Positions 19,444 through 28,820 are shown, counted from the first letter of the stretch. The stretch is 64,000 bases of DNA from Alphaproteobacteria bacterium (GCA_016793165.1 JAEULA010000013.1:1-64000); one strand, 5' to 3'. Made by a program: numbers and translations. The notes: generated by a model not told the origin, from the letters alone.

Positions 19444-20398
19444 CGGCCGGCGCCCCGCTGACGTGGCACGCGATGCGCCGCGATCCGTGCGCGACCACCG
19501 GCGGCGCGCTCGCGCGGCAGGCCCCGAGGGCGAGCGCGCAGCGGGGCGCGAAACGGCATCCCGTCGCGTAGTCGGCGACGCTCGGCACCAGGCCCGGGAT
19601 CCCCTGCAGCCCGCCGCGCGCCAGCCCGTCGCGCGGGATGCATCCGATCAGGGCGCGCGTATAGGGATGGCGCGGGTCGGCGAAGATCGCCGCGGTGCCG
19701 TCGCTCTCGGCGACGCGGCCGGCGTAGAGCACGACGACGCGGTCGCAGGCCTGCGCGACGACGCCCATGTCGTGCGTGATCAGCACCAGGGCCAGCCCGC
19801 GGACCCGCACCAGCTCGGCCAGCAGGTCGATGATCTGGGCCTGGATGGTCACGTCGAGCGCCGTCGTCGGCTCGTCGGCGATGATCAGGTCGGGATCGGC
19901 CGCGAGCGCCATCGCGATGACGATGCGCTGCTTCATCCCGCCGGACAGCTGGTGCGGATATTGGCCGTGCACGGTCGCGGCGCGCGGGATGCGCAGCTGG
20001 TCCATGATCTCGATGCTGCGGCTGCGCGCCGCCGCCGGGCCGAGCTTCAGATGGAGCCGCGAGACCTGGTCGACCTGCGCGCCCACGCGCTGCAGCGGAT
20101 CGAGCGAGGTCATCGGGTTCTGGGTGATCAGGGCGAGACGCCGGCCGCGCAGGCGGCGATAGGCGGGCTCGTCGAGTCCGACGAGCTCGCCGCCGGCGAA
20201 GCGGATCGATCCGCGCTCGACCCGGCCGCCGATCAGGGGCAGCAGGCCCATCACGCTCATCGCGGTCAGCGACTTGCCCGAGCCGGACTCGCCCACGATG
20301 CCAAGAACCTCGCCCTTGTCGACGTCGAAGCCGATTCCATCGAGCGGCGTCAGCGGGCCGATCCGGACGGCGAGATCGCGGACCTCGAGGATCGCCAT
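19436..20398 (-). CDS. Peptide ABC transporter ATPase (DppD/OppD-like)
   Basis: First ATPase of the importer, 320 residues. Walker A GESGSGKS, Q-loop ITQNPMTSLDP, signature LSGGMKQR, Walker [12 protein letters not shown] and H-loop LITHDMGVV can be read. The C-terminal tail has cysteines in GCRFAPRCALALGAC. It starts one base after the DppC-like stop codon. Confidence 0.94.
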   Translation of the reverse strand: MAILEVRDLAVRIGPLTPLDGIGFDVDKGEVLGIVGESGSGKSLTAMSVMGLLPLIGGRVERGSIRFAGGELVGLDEPAYRRLRGRRLALITQNPMTSLDPLQRVGAQVDQVSRLHLKLGPAAARSRSIEIMDQLRIPRAATVHGQYPHQLSGGMKQRIVIAMALAADPDLIIADEPTTALDVTIQAQIIDLLAELVRVRGLALVLITHDMGVVAQACDRVVVLYAGRVAESDGTAAIFADPRHPYTRALIGCIPRDGLARGGLQGIPGLVPSVADYATGCRFAPRCALALGACRASAPPVVAHGSRRIACHVSGAPADG

Positions 20399-20399
20399 C

Positions 20400-21245
20400 T
20401 CAGCCGCTCCGCAGCCGGCTGCGGATGTCGAGGGCCTCGATCAGCGCGTCGCCGAAGAGGTTGATGGCGATCACCGTGATCGCGATCGCGAGGCCTGGGA
20501 AGACGATGATCCACGGCGCGATGAAGATCTGCGCCGTGCCGCTGCTCATCATCGCGCCCCAGCTCGGCGTCGGCGGCTGCGCCCCCAGGCCGAAGAAGCC
20601 CAGCGTCGCCTCGAGCACGATCGCATTGCCGGTCGCCAGCATCCCGGCGACGATCACCGGCGTGATCGCGTTGGGCAGCAGGTGGCGGAACAGGACATGC
20701 GCGTGCGTGGCGCCGAGGCCGACCGTCGCCTCGACATAGGTCTCGCCGCGCAGCGACATGATCTGCGCCCGCGTCAGCCGCGTGAACTGGGCCAGGTAGC
20801 CGATGGCGATGGCGATCGCCGTGCTGTTCAGGCCCGGCCCGACGATCGCGATCAGGATCAGCGCGATCAGGATCTCGGGGAAGGACCAGGTCAGGTCGAC
20901 GACGGAGGTGACGGCGCGGTCGAGCGCGCCGCCGAAATAGCCGGACGCGGCACCCAGGACGATGCCGGCGAGCATCGACAACCCGATCGACACCGTGCCG
21001 ACGGCGAGCGAGGTGCGCGCGCCGAAGATGATCCGCGACAGCAGATCGCGGCCGAATTCGTCGGTGCCGAGCCAATGCGCGAGCGACGGCTCGCGGTTCG
21101 CCATCGGCAGGTTCTGGTCGGCATAGCCGTAGGGCGCCACCAGCGGCGCGAAGACGGCGCCGAGCACGAGCACGACGAGGACCGCGGCGGCGATGCCGCC
21201 GCGCGGCGTGCGCAGGACGCGGGCGAGCGCGGAGTGGCCGGTCAT
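20400..21245 (-). CDS. Peptide ABC transporter permease (DppC-like)
   Basis: Membrane subunit of 281 residues. Recognisable segments are HWLGTDEFGRDLLSRIIFGAR in the N-terminal half, the coupling loop (EATVGLGATHAHVLFRHLLPN) and GLGAQPPTPSWGAMM near the C-terminus, with about six membrane helices. ATG at 21245 overlaps the DppB-like stop (ATGA). A longer frame upstream lies within dppB and is not coding. Confidence 0.94.
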   Translation of the reverse strand: MTGHSALARVLRTPRGGIAAAVLVVLVLGAVFAPLVAPYGYADQNLPMANREPSLAHWLGTDEFGRDLLSRIIFGARTSLAVGTVSIGLSMLAGIVLGAASGYFGGALDRAVTSVVDLTWSFPEILIALILIAIVGPGLNSTAIAIAIGYLAQFTRLTRAQIMSLRGETYVEATVGLGATHAHVLFRHLLPNAITPVIVAGMLATGNAIVLEATLGFFGLGAQPPTPSWGAMMSSGTAQIFIAPWIIVFPGLAIAITVIAINLFGDALIEALDIRSRLRSG

Positions 21246-22171
21246 CTCGCCGCCCGGTCGCGGATGCGCGGATCCATCGCGGCTTGGACGACGTCGCCGA
21301 GCAGCGTCCCGAGCATGACGGCGATCGCGAGCATCAGGAGGCAGCCCTGCACCACCGGGTAGTCGCGTTGATTGAGCGAGCGGATCAGCAGCGAGCCGAG
21401 GCCCGGGCGCGCGAAGACGAACTCGATCGTCACCGCCCCGCCCAGGATCCAGCCGATGCGAAGCGCGAGGATCGTGACCACGGGCAGCATCGCGTGGCGC
21501 AGCACGTGGCGCAGCTGGATCGTCGCCGGCGACAGCCCCTTGGCGTGCAGCATCAGGACGAAGTCGCGCCGACCGACGTCCATCATCGCGGCGCGGGTCA
21601 CGCGCGCGACCAGCGCCATCGCGCCCAGGCCGATCGTCACGACCGGCAGCACCAGGGCGCTGGCGCTGCGCGCGCCCGAGACGGGGAACCAGCCGAGCTG
21701 GGCCGCGAAGACGAGGATCATCAGCAGGCCGAGCCAGAAGCTCGGCAGCGTCGAGCCGAGGAGGATCAGCGCCATCACGCCGCGATCGAGCCAGGAGTCG
21801 CGCCAGGCCGCGGCGAGCGCCCCCGCGGCGATGCCCGCGACGGTCGAGAAGAGCAGCGCCAGCCCGCCGAGCGCGAGGCTGTGGGGAAGATTCTCCGCGA
21901 TCAGGTCGGCGACCGGCTGGCGCAGGACGATCGCGGTGCCGAGATCGCCGCCGGCCAGGTTGCCCAGCCAGATCAGGTACTGGACCGGCAGCGGCCGGTC
22001 GAGGCCATAGCGCGCGGCGATCGCCGCCTTCTGCTCGGCCGACGATCCGATCTGCAGCATCGCGTCGATCGGGTCGCCGGGAACGAGATGGACGATGAAG
22101 AAGATGACCAGGGACACCGCCAGGAACACGGGCAGCAGCAGCAGCAGGCGCTTGATCACGAAGCCGAGCAT
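21242..22171 (-). CDS. Peptide ABC transporter permease (DppB-like)
   Basis: Membrane subunit of 309 residues: N-terminal helix (LLLLLPVFLAVSLVIFF), the periplasmic segment AARYGLDRPLPVQY, further helices and the coupling motif (LMLHAKGLSPATIQLRHVLRH). It follows the binding-protein gene after 89 bases of GC-rich sequence. That gap could hold a stabilising hairpin, as is common after binding-protein genes, but I could not define a convincing one. Confidence 0.94.
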   Translation of the reverse strand: MLGFVIKRLLLLLPVFLAVSLVIFFIVHLVPGDPIDAMLQIGSSAEQKAAIAARYGLDRPLPVQYLIWLGNLAGGDLGTAIVLRQPVADLIAENLPHSLALGGLALLFSTVAGIAAGALAAAWRDSWLDRGVMALILLGSTLPSFWLGLLMILVFAAQLGWFPVSGARSASALVLPVVTIGLGAMALVARVTRAAMMDVGRRDFVLMLHAKGLSPATIQLRHVLRHAMLPVVTILALRIGWILGGAVTIEFVFARPGLGSLLIRSLNQRDYPVVQGCLLMLAIAVMLGTLLGDVVQAAMDPRIRDRAAR

Positions 22172-22260
22172 GCCGGTGTCCTGTCACCTCGCGGCGGGAT
22201 GGGAGGCCGCGCGGCGCGGAGCGGGCGCCGCCGCGCCCGTCCCCGGCGGTTCGCGGCCCG

Positions 22261-23844
22261 TCACTTGACGGCGATGTCGAGCACCGTCTGGCTCTGCACC
22301 TGCTGGCCGCGGACCCTCTCCGGGAAGACCAGTCGGGTGTTGTTGTAGGCGAAGCTCTGCACCGGCTGGTAGATCGGCGAGAAGGCGAACTGCGACAGGA
22401 CGTACTCGTGGTAGGCCTTGAAGTTCGCGACGCGCTCGTCCCAGGTGCGCGAGCCGTTCATCGCCTTCACGTTCAGCTCCTCCGCCTTCGGGTCGTTGAA
22501 CATCGAGACGTTGGGATAGCCCAGGCGCTTGCCGCCGAAGAACCAGTCGATGATGTCGGCGTTGGTCCAGGAATAGGCGCGCACCGCGAGCTGGTGCTCG
22601 GTCCTCTTGCGGTACTGCGCGTTGATCGTGCTGGCGTCGAAGACGGTGATGTCGGCCTGGATGCCGATCGCCTTGAGCTGCGCCTGAACGACCTCGGTGA
22701 CGCGCTTGAACTCCGTGCCGTTCTGCGTCCAGAGCTTCACAGCCAGCGGCTTGCCGTCCTTCGCCCGCACGCCGCCCGCACCGGCCGACCAGCCGGCCTC
22801 GTCGAGCAGCTTGCGCGCCCGGTCCGGGTTGTAGGAGATCTTGAACTTCGGATCGACGTTGGACTCGAGCAGCGAGCTGATCAGGAACGTGTCGGCCACC
22901 GCGCCGATGCCGCCGTACAGATTGGTGACGATCTCCTTCTGGTTGATCGCCAGCGCCGCCGCCTCGCGCACGCGGATGTCGGTGAACGGCTCCACGGACG
23001 TGTTGATCGGCATGTACATGACCTCGGTGCCGGGCAGGGTCACCACCTTGATCGACTTCTCCGCCTGCAGCCGCGGCAGGAAGTCGGTGGGCACGCTCAC
23101 GAGCATGTCGACGCCGCCGGTGCGCAGCTCCAGGAACGCCGTGGAGTCCTCCGGGATCTCGCGGATCGTCAGCTTCCTGATCTTCGCCGGGCCCTTGTTG
23201 GCCGAGAGCGCCGAGCCCCAGGCGAAGTCGTCGTTGCGGACGAGTACGGTCTGCTGGCCGACCGTGAAGCTCTGCATCTTGAACGGGCCGCTGCCGACGG
23301 CTTCGCTGACGCCGAACTTGTCGCCGAGCGCGTCGAAAGCCCTCGGCGCCGGCACGCCCATGAACGTGCTCGCGAGGTTGTAGAGCAGGTTCGGATCGGG
23401 CGTCTTCATGTGGAACTTGAACGTCAGGTCGTCGACGATCTCGACCCGCTCGATCGCTTCGACCATGAAGGCGTTCTCGGTGCCCGCGAATTTCGGCACC
23501 CACCACTCGATCGTGCGGGCGTTGAACGGCTCGCCGTTGTGGAACTTCACTCCCGGCCGCAGTTTGAACGTCCACTGCTTGCCGTCGGGCGTCGACTCCC
23601 AGCTCGTCGCCAGCTGGCCGTGGAAGCTCTGGTCGGCGTCGCGGATCACGAGCCGGTCGAAGATCAGCGTGTTGCCCATGTTGAGCTTCGTCGCCTTGAC
23701 CGGGTTGTACATCGGCGCGCCGACGTCGCGCGCGGTCAGGACGAAGGTCGCCTCCTGCGCCGGCGCCGGCGTCGCGCAGAGGCCGGCGCCGAGGGCGAGC
23801 ACGGCCGCTCCGGAGGCGAGGATGGACTTGAGATCGTTGCGCAT
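22261..23844 (-). CDS. Peptide/nickel-type ABC transporter substrate-binding protein
   Basis: Periplasmic binding protein of the SBP family 5 (DppA/OppA type), 527 residues from the ATG at 23844. That start gives a normal signal peptide (MRNDLKSILAS, hydrophobic core, cut near APAQ). An alternative ATG at 23898 overlaps the regulator stop as ATGA and would add an 18-residue acidic leader; it could be the coupled initiation site but makes a poor signal peptide. Family features are LATSWESTPDGKQWTFKLRPGVKF-like N-lobe blocks, AVGSGPFKM and DIRVREAAALAINQ. It heads the DppBCDF-M81 genes, supporting uptake of a peptide-like compound. Confidence 0.92.
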   Translation of the reverse strand: MRNDLKSILASGAAVLALGAGLCATPAPAQEATFVLTARDVGAPMYNPVKATKLNMGNTLIFDRLVIRDADQSFHGQLATSWESTPDGKQWTFKLRPGVKFHNGEPFNARTIEWWVPKFAGTENAFMVEAIERVEIVDDLTFKFHMKTPDPNLLYNLASTFMGVPAPRAFDALGDKFGVSEAVGSGPFKMQSFTVGQQTVLVRNDDFAWGSALSANKGPAKIRKLTIREIPEDSTAFLELRTGGVDMLVSVPTDFLPRLQAEKSIKVVTLPGTEVMYMPINTSVEPFTDIRVREAAALAINQKEIVTNLYGGIGAVADTFLISSLLESNVDPKFKISYNPDRARKLLDEAGWSAGAGGVRAKDGKPLAVKLWTQNGTEFKRVTEVVQAQLKAIGIQADITVFDASTINAQYRKRTEHQLAVRAYSWTNADIIDWFFGGKRLGYPNVSMFNDPKAEELNVKAMNGSRTWDERVANFKAYHEYVLSQFAFSPIYQPVQSFAYNNTRLVFPERVRGQQVQSQTVLDIAVK

Positions 23845-23894
23845 GGCGAAGCGGACTCCCCTGTTTGCGTTTGGATGGTCGTCGTCGAAGCGGT

Positions 23895-24773
23895 TCATGT
23901 CGCCGGGCCGGAGCCGTCGCCGACATAGCCGGTGAAGCGGCTATAAAGCCGTGAGACCTTGTCCATGCGCGCCTCGACCTCGGGGCCGAGTTCGATGAAC
24001 ACGGCGTTCATCAGCAGGTTGATCAGGCTCGCCATCTGCGCGGTCGAATCCCAGAACATGTTGAACTCGGTCGGCACCACGAGCATCTCGTCGACCAGGT
24101 CGCGGCCCCAGTCGCAGAACGCATCGGTCACCAGCGTGGTCGGGATCCCGGCCGCGCGCGCCTCGGCGGCGAGCAGCCGCGCCATGCGCGAGTAGCGCCG
24201 CGCCTCGAACATCACGAGGCACGCGCCCTTGCGCTCGCCGAGGAGGAGCTCGGCGAAGTTGCCGCCGGCGAGGTCCATGAGATGGACGCGGTCGCGCAGG
24301 TACTGCAGCTGGTTGGCGAAGAACTGCGCCATGCCGCGCTCGGTCTGGAAGCCGACGGCGAAGACGGCCTTGGAGGTCGCCAGGCGCCTGACGATGCGCT
24401 TCCACTCATCGCCCTGAGCGAGCTCGTAGACCGCGACGAGACCGGACATCTCCAGGCGCAGCCCGCGCGCGAGCTGGTCCTCGCCGGCGAGCGCGCGCTG
24501 CTGGAAGCTGCGCAGCCGGTCGCTGATCAGCCACGGCCGGTCGCCGATGTCCTCGCGCAGCTGGTCCTTGAGGTCCTTGAAGCTGCGGTAGCCGAGCGAG
24601 CGGCAGAACCGCCCGACGGTCGGCTCGCTGACAGCCACCTTCCCTGCGAGGCTCGCTGCGGTCTCGAAGGGGATCGAGCTGAGCTTGGCGAGGATGTAGC
24701 TGGCCAGCGCCTTGTCGGCCTTCGAGCCGGCGCCCAGGCATTCGGTCAGTCGCTGTCGAACGGTCCCGTCCAT
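23895..24773 (-). CDS. RpiR/MurR family transcriptional regulator
   Basis: Regulator of 292 residues. The N-terminal helix-turn-helix is typical of RpiR (SLAGKVAVSEPTVGRFCRSL) and is followed by YRSFKDLKDQL. The C-terminal part is an SIS domain, which normally binds phosphosugars or related ligands (VFAVGFQTERGMAQFF, LVTDAFCDWGRD). It is the first gene of the peptide-importer operon and probably controls it. The ligand is unknown: RpiR proteins next to dipeptide importers and M81 peptidases occur, but the SIS domain here need not bind a sugar. Confidence 0.92.
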   Translation of the reverse strand: MDGTVRQRLTECLGAGSKADKALASYILAKLSSIPFETAASLAGKVAVSEPTVGRFCRSLGYRSFKDLKDQLREDIGDRPWLISDRLRSFQQRALAGEDQLARGLRLEMSGLVAVYELAQGDEWKRIVRRLATSKAVFAVGFQTERGMAQFFANQLQYLRDRVHLMDLAGGNFAELLLGERKGACLVMFEARRYSRMARLLAAEARAAGIPTTLVTDAFCDWGRDLVDEMLVVPTEFNMFWDSTAQMASLINLLMNAVFIELGPEVEARMDKVSRLYSRFTGYVGDGSGPAT

Positions 24774-24798
24774 GCCCGGCCCTCTCGACCGACAGCAG

Positions 24799-24840
24799 GT
24801 AATAATTCTTTCAGGGTGTCAACGGCTTTTGATTTTCTTG
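24799..24840. promoter_or_regulatory. AT-rich divergent promoter region
   Basis: An island of AT-rich sequence in otherwise very GC-rich DNA, in the 151-base divergent gap between the RpiR regulator and the FAD oxidoreductase. On the minus strand it contains a perfect TTGACA (24822-24817). The nearest TATTAC lies only 12 bases on, which is too short for a classical sigma-70 promoter, so the exact elements are uncertain. Confidence 0.4.
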
Positions 24841-24924
24841 CAGATCATGCGACGCTTGCCGCGATCGCCAGCACGGCTCGCGCGCTCGGCATCGCCGCGA
24901 TCCAGGACGCCGCAGGACTCCGTG

Positions 24925-26055
24925 ATGACCCAGGTCGACTACCTCGTGATCGGCGCCGGCATGTCGGGCGCGTCGGTGGCCTACGAGCTCGCAGCGCACG
25001 GCACGGTGGCGGTCCTCGAGGCCGAGAGCGCGCCCGGCTATCACAGCACCGGCCGCTCCGCCGCCCTCTACACGCGCAACTACGGCCCGCCGGTGGTGCA
25101 GCGAATCAACGCGGCGAGCCACCGCTTCTTCGTCGAGCCGCCGCCCGGATTCGCCGACCAGGCGCTGCTGCGCCGGCGCGGGGCGCTCACGGTCGCGGCA
25201 CCGGGCGACGAGGCGCTGCTCGATCCGGTGCTCGCCCTCGCCGGCCCCGGCAATGCCATCGAGCGCGTCGACGCCGCGCGCGCCGTCGCGATGGCGTCGC
25301 TGCTGCGACCGGAACTCGTCGGCGCCGCCGCCTTCGAGCCGGGCGTGATGGACATGGACGTCGCCGCGATCCATCAGGGTTATCTGCGCGGCATGAAGCG
25401 CCGCGGCGCGACGCTCGTCTGCGACGCGCGCGTCGCGCGCATCGAGCGTCGGGCCGGTCTCTGGCATGTCGAGGCCGGATCGCACGCGGCATCGGCTCGC
25501 ATCGTGGTCAACGCGGCCGGCGCCTGGGCCGACCAGGTCGCGCATCTCGCCGGCGTCGCGCCGGTCGGGCTCGTCCCCAAGCGACGCACAGCGATCATCG
25601 TCGAGCCGCCGGCCGCGCACGCCGCCGATCTCGCCACCATGCCCGCCGTCGACTTCGCGGGCGCCGATGCGTACATCAAGCCCGATGCCGGCCGGATCAT
25701 GGCCTCGCCGGGCGACCAGTCTCCGGTCGCGCCCCAGGACATCCAGCCCGAGGAGCTCGACATCGCGATGCTCGTCGACTTCCTGGAGCGCCGCACGCAT
25801 CTCGCGGTGCGCCGCATCGCGCGGTCCTGGGCGGGGCTGCGCAGCTTCGTCGCTGATTCCTGCCCGGTCGTGGGATTTGATCCGCTGCAGCCGGACTTCT
25901 TCTGGCTGGCCGGCCAGGGCGGTTTCGGGATCATGATGGCGCCGGCCCTGAGCCAGGCGGCGACGACGCTGATTCGCGAGGGCCGCGTGTCGCGCGTGCT
26001 CGCCGACTGCGGCGTGGGCGCCGAACAGCTGTCGCCCGCGCGCCTGCGCCGCTAG
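24925..26055 (+). CDS. FAD-dependent oxidoreductase, DAO family
   Basis: D-amino-acid-oxidase-fold enzyme of 376 residues. The N-terminal dinucleotide-binding motif is VIGAGMSGASVAYEL with the distal Glu (VLEAE). ARIVVNAAGAWADQVAHLAG and the C-terminal FWLAGQGGFGIMMAP are typical of the family. It oxidises an amine, amino acid or 2-hydroxy acid. The GTG three bases before ATG (GTGATG) is an alternative start. It diverges from the RpiR regulator of the peptide importer and may act on amino acids released there; this is inference. D-arginine dehydrogenase-like proteins are the closest type I can suggest. Confidence 0.87.
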   Translation: MTQVDYLVIGAGMSGASVAYELAAHGTVAVLEAESAPGYHSTGRSAALYTRNYGPPVVQRINAASHRFFVEPPPGFADQALLRRRGALTVAAPGDEALLDPVLALAGPGNAIERVDAARAVAMASLLRPELVGAAAFEPGVMDMDVAAIHQGYLRGMKRRGATLVCDARVARIERRAGLWHVEAGSHAASARIVVNAAGAWADQVAHLAGVAPVGLVPKRRTAIIVEPPAAHAADLATMPAVDFAGADAYIKPDAGRIMASPGDQSPVAPQDIQPEELDIAMLVDFLERRTHLAVRRIARSWAGLRSFVADSCPVVGFDPLQPDFFWLAGQGGFGIMMAPALSQAATTLIREGRVSRVLADCGVGAEQLSPARLRR

Positions 26056-26080
26056 TCCGCCCGGCGGCCGTCCCGGCCGG

Positions 26081-27283
26081 TCAGTGCAGCCCCTCGCAGA
26101 ACGTCTTGATGCGCGCGCAGGCCTCGCGCAGGGACTCCATGTCGGTCGCGTAGGAGACGCGGAAATACGGGCTCATGCCGTAGGCCGCCCCCTGCACCGC
26201 CGCGACGTGGTGCTCCTCCAGCAGGGCCGTGACGAAGGCGGTGTCGTCGACGATCTTGCGCCCGCCCTTGCTGGTCTTGCCGATGCAGCCCGCGATGTTC
26301 GGGTAGACGTAGAAGGCGCCCTCCGGCTTGTGGCAGGTCACGCCCGGGGCCTCGCGCAGCCAGCCGACGACCTTGTCGCGGCGCTTCGCGTACTCGGCCG
26401 CACGCTCCTTGAGCAGGTCCTGCGGGCCGTCGAGCGCGGCGACCGCCGCCGCCTGGCTCACCGTGGTGATGCCGCCGGTCGCCTGGCCGTGCACGTTGTT
26501 CATCGCCGCGATCAGCGCCTTCGGGCCGCCGCAATAGCCGACGCGCCAGCCGGTCATCGCATAGGCCTTCGAGGCGCCGTTCATCGTCAGCGTGCGCTCC
26601 TTAAGCCGCGGCTCGACCTGGGCGATCGTGCAGAACTCGAAGCCGTCGTAGACGAGGTGCTCGTAGATGTCGTCGGTCAGGATCCAGACATGCGGATGGC
26701 GCAGCAGCACGTCGGCGATCGCGCGCATCTCCGCGCGCGAGCAGGCCGCGCCGGTCGGATTGTTCGGGAAGTTGATGATCAGCCACTTGGTCTTGGGCGT
26801 GATCGCCGCCTCGAGATCCTCGGCGCGCAGCTTGAACTGGTTGTTCTCCGGGCAGGCGACCGGCACGGGCGTCGCCTCGGCCATCAGCACGATGTCGGCA
26901 TAGGTGATCCAGCCCGGCGCGGGAATGATCACCTCGTCGCCGCGGTTGCAGCTCGCCATGATCGCGTTGAAGACGATCTGCTTGCCGCCGTTGGCGATCA
27001 GTATCTCGTCGAGCGCGTAGTCGAGGTCGTTGTCGCGCTTGAACTTGCGCTGGACCGCCTGCTTCAGCGCCGGGGTGCCCGCCTGGGCCGGGTACTTCGT
27101 GTCGCCGGCCAGCGCCGCCTTGTGCGCCGCCTCGACCGCGTGCGGCGGAGTGGCGAAGTCCGGCTCGCCGACCGAAAGGCTGATGACCTTGATGCCCTTG
27201 GCGCGCAGCTCGCGCGCCTTGTCGGTCATCGCGGCGGAGGCGGAGATCTTGACGCTCTTCAGGCGGTCGGCAGGCTGGAACAT
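26081..27283 (-). CDS. aatA: Aspartate aminotransferase family (class I, PLP)
   Basis: Aminotransferase of 400 residues, the usual AatA length. It starts MFQPADRLKSVKISASAAM, has LSVGEPDF, the substrate loop, NFPNNPTGAACS, and the PLP lysine in NGASKAYAMTGWRVGY. A strong AAGGGAAG site precedes the ATG. It transaminates aspartate and often other dicarboxylic or sulfonic amino acids such as cysteate. It is last in a same-strand row with xsc, a phosphatase-like gene and an IMPase, but a 93-base gap separates it, so it may have its own promoter. Confidence 0.93.
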   Translation of the reverse strand: MFQPADRLKSVKISASAAMTDKARELRAKGIKVISLSVGEPDFATPPHAVEAAHKAALAGDTKYPAQAGTPALKQAVQRKFKRDNDLDYALDEILIANGGKQIVFNAIMASCNRGDEVIIPAPGWITYADIVLMAEATPVPVACPENNQFKLRAEDLEAAITPKTKWLIINFPNNPTGAACSRAEMRAIADVLLRHPHVWILTDDIYEHLVYDGFEFCTIAQVEPRLKERTLTMNGASKAYAMTGWRVGYCGGPKALIAAMNNVHGQATGGITTVSQAAAVAALDGPQDLLKERAAEYAKRRDKVVGWLREAPGVTCHKPEGAFYVYPNIAGCIGKTSKGGRKIVDDTAFVTALLEEHHVAAVQGAAYGMSPYFRVSYATDMESLREACARIKTFCEGLH

Positions 27284-27376
27284 GTCGCTTCCCTTTGCGG
27301 CGGACGGCGGATCGGATGCGTGTCTACCCGATCGGCGGGCGCGGCAGAAGCGACTTGCCGTCGCGCGGCCCCGGCG

Positions 27377-28165
27377 TCAGCGACGGATCACCGACTCCCA
27401 TTCCGCCGCCAGACCCGCCCGGCCGCAGAACACGCGGAACGGCCCGCTGAGCTCGCCGAGCGGGCGATTGGTGTAGGCGACGCCGCCCATCGCCTCGACG
27501 ATCGCCATGCCCGCGAGGAAGTCCCAGCTCGAACTCTCGATTCCCGCGTGCATGTCGGCATGGCCGAGCGCCACCTGCATCAGCGCCATGGTCGACGCGC
27601 CGTTGAAGCGCAGCGCCATGCCCCGATCGCCGCGCGCGAAACGGACGATCGAGGCCACCTCCTCGGCCGGAACCTCGAACGCCGCCTCGATGGCGCAGAC
27701 CGGGCTGCGCGGCCGCTCCGAGGGCAACGGCGCCAACGCGGCACCGTCGAGCGTGGCGCCGCGGCCGGCGATCCCAGCGAGCGTCCGGCCGATCTGCGGC
27801 GCGTGGATGACGCCGCCATGCGCCCGCCCGTCCTGGCAGATCCCGATCGAGACCGCCCAGCGCGGGCTGCCGCGCACGAAATTCGCGGTCCCGTCGATCG
27901 GATCGACGACCCAGGTCCGGCGGCGGCGCACCGGCGACGAATCGAGCTCCTCGCCGAAGAACCCGTCGTCGGGGTAGAGCCGCGCGATCTCCTCGCGCAG
28001 GAACGTCTCGACCGCCCGATCGGCGGCCGTGACGAGGTCGAGGGGCCCCTTCTCCTCGATCGCCAGCGCACCCAGCCGCGACGCGTAGCCGGCAGCCACT
28101 TCGCCCGCTCGACGCGCCAGGTCGACCGCGGCGGCAAGAAGCTGGGAGTCGTCGGCGGACGCCAT
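27377..28165 (-). CDS. Inositol monophosphatase family protein
   Basis: Mg2+-dependent phosphatase of the IMPase superfamily, 262 residues. The metal-binding sites are GEE (71-73), DPIDGTANF (88-96) and SSWDFLAGMAIVEAMGG in the C-terminal third. DPIDGTANFVRG argues for inositol monophosphatase, histidinol phosphatase or suhB-like activity rather than CysQ, which has a different pattern. It begins 29 bases after the tyrosine-phosphatase-like gene. The substrate is uncertain. Confidence 0.9.
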   Translation of the reverse strand: MASADDSQLLAAAVDLARRAGEVAAGYASRLGALAIEEKGPLDLVTAADRAVETFLREEIARLYPDDGFFGEELDSSPVRRRRTWVVDPIDGTANFVRGSPRWAVSIGICQDGRAHGGVIHAPQIGRTLAGIAGRGATLDGAALAPLPSERPRSPVCAIEAAFEVPAEEVASIVRFARGDRGMALRFNGASTMALMQVALGHADMHAGIESSSWDFLAGMAIVEAMGGVAYTNRPLGELSGPFRVFCGRAGLAAEWESVIRR

Positions 28166-28194
28166 GGGATCGGGGCCGCCGCGCGCGTCGCCGC

Positions 28195-28782
28195 TCAGGA
28201 CCGGCCGCGGCTATTCATGCCGTGCTCGACCTCGCGCCAGCGCGACTGGCGGCGACGCTCCTCGGCGAGGCCGGGCTGCCGGTCCAGTTGCCGCGCGTAG
28301 AGTCGGCCGAGCGCCGCGACCAGGCGGCCACCGCGTCCCAGCAGATCGTCGGCGAAGCCGACCATGCGCAGGTTCGGCCAGGCTTGCGGCCGGATCTCGA
28401 GGAGCCGTGCGAAGACGACGTCCTCGTCGTCCCGGGGCTGGGCCTGGACGATCAGCGTCGTCATCGCTGCCGTCGAGCGCGACACGCCGGCATGGCAGTG
28501 GATCAGCACGTGGCCGTCGAGACGGCGGTCGTGATCGGCGGCGACCTGCGCGCCGAACTCGAGGATCGCCTCGACATTCGCGCGCTCCGGCAGGATCACG
28601 TCGGGTGCCGCCTCGATCGCGTCGTGGAAGCGAAGCTCGCGCCGGTGATGGGCAGGATAGCGATCGAAGGCGGCCGGCGTCGGCCATGCCGGGTCGAGGA
28701 TCGACAGCACGTGGGTCACGCGGCGCGCGCCGTGGTGCTCGAGCTCGTCGAGCCCGCACACGGAACGTCGCGTCGCCGTCAC
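28195..28782 (-). CDS. Tyrosine-phosphatase-like protein (HCxxGxxRST)
   Basis: A 195-residue protein with the PTP signature HCHAGVSRST, nucleophile Cys96 and Arg102, and an upstream block (VLSILDP, RFHDAIEA) seen in a group of alphaproteobacterial tyrosine-phosphatase-like proteins. The potential general-acid Asp lies in the FHD segment. The GTG at 28782 is chosen because a GGGGGAG run lies upstream and the frame beyond it overlaps xsc. It follows xsc after 38 bases. Target phosphoproteins or small phosphates are unknown. Confidence 0.82.
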   Translation of the reverse strand: MTATRRSVCGLDELEHHGARRVTHVLSILDPAWPTPAAFDRYPAHHRRELRFHDAIEAAPDVILPERANVEAILEFGAQVAADHDRRLDGHVLIHCHAGVSRSTAAMTTLIVQAQPRDDEDVVFARLLEIRPQAWPNLRMVGFADDLLGRGGRLVAALGRLYARQLDRQPGLAEERRRQSRWREVEHGMNSRGRS

Positions 28783-28820
28783 GTCCCCCGCTCCCCCGCC
28801 CTCGCCCCGGCGCACCGCCG

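Noticed and set aside
26065..26079. Short CGGCCG-TCC-CGGCCG dyad between the convergent DAO and aatA genes as a terminator
   Set aside because: Both arms are themselves palindromes, the stem is only six base pairs, and no T-run follows; such dyads are expected by chance in this DNA.
27377..28165. CysQ (PAP phosphatase), suggested by the neighbouring sulfonate gene
   Set aside because: The metal motif DPIDGTANFVRG is of the IMPase/histidinol phosphatase type rather than the CysQ pattern.
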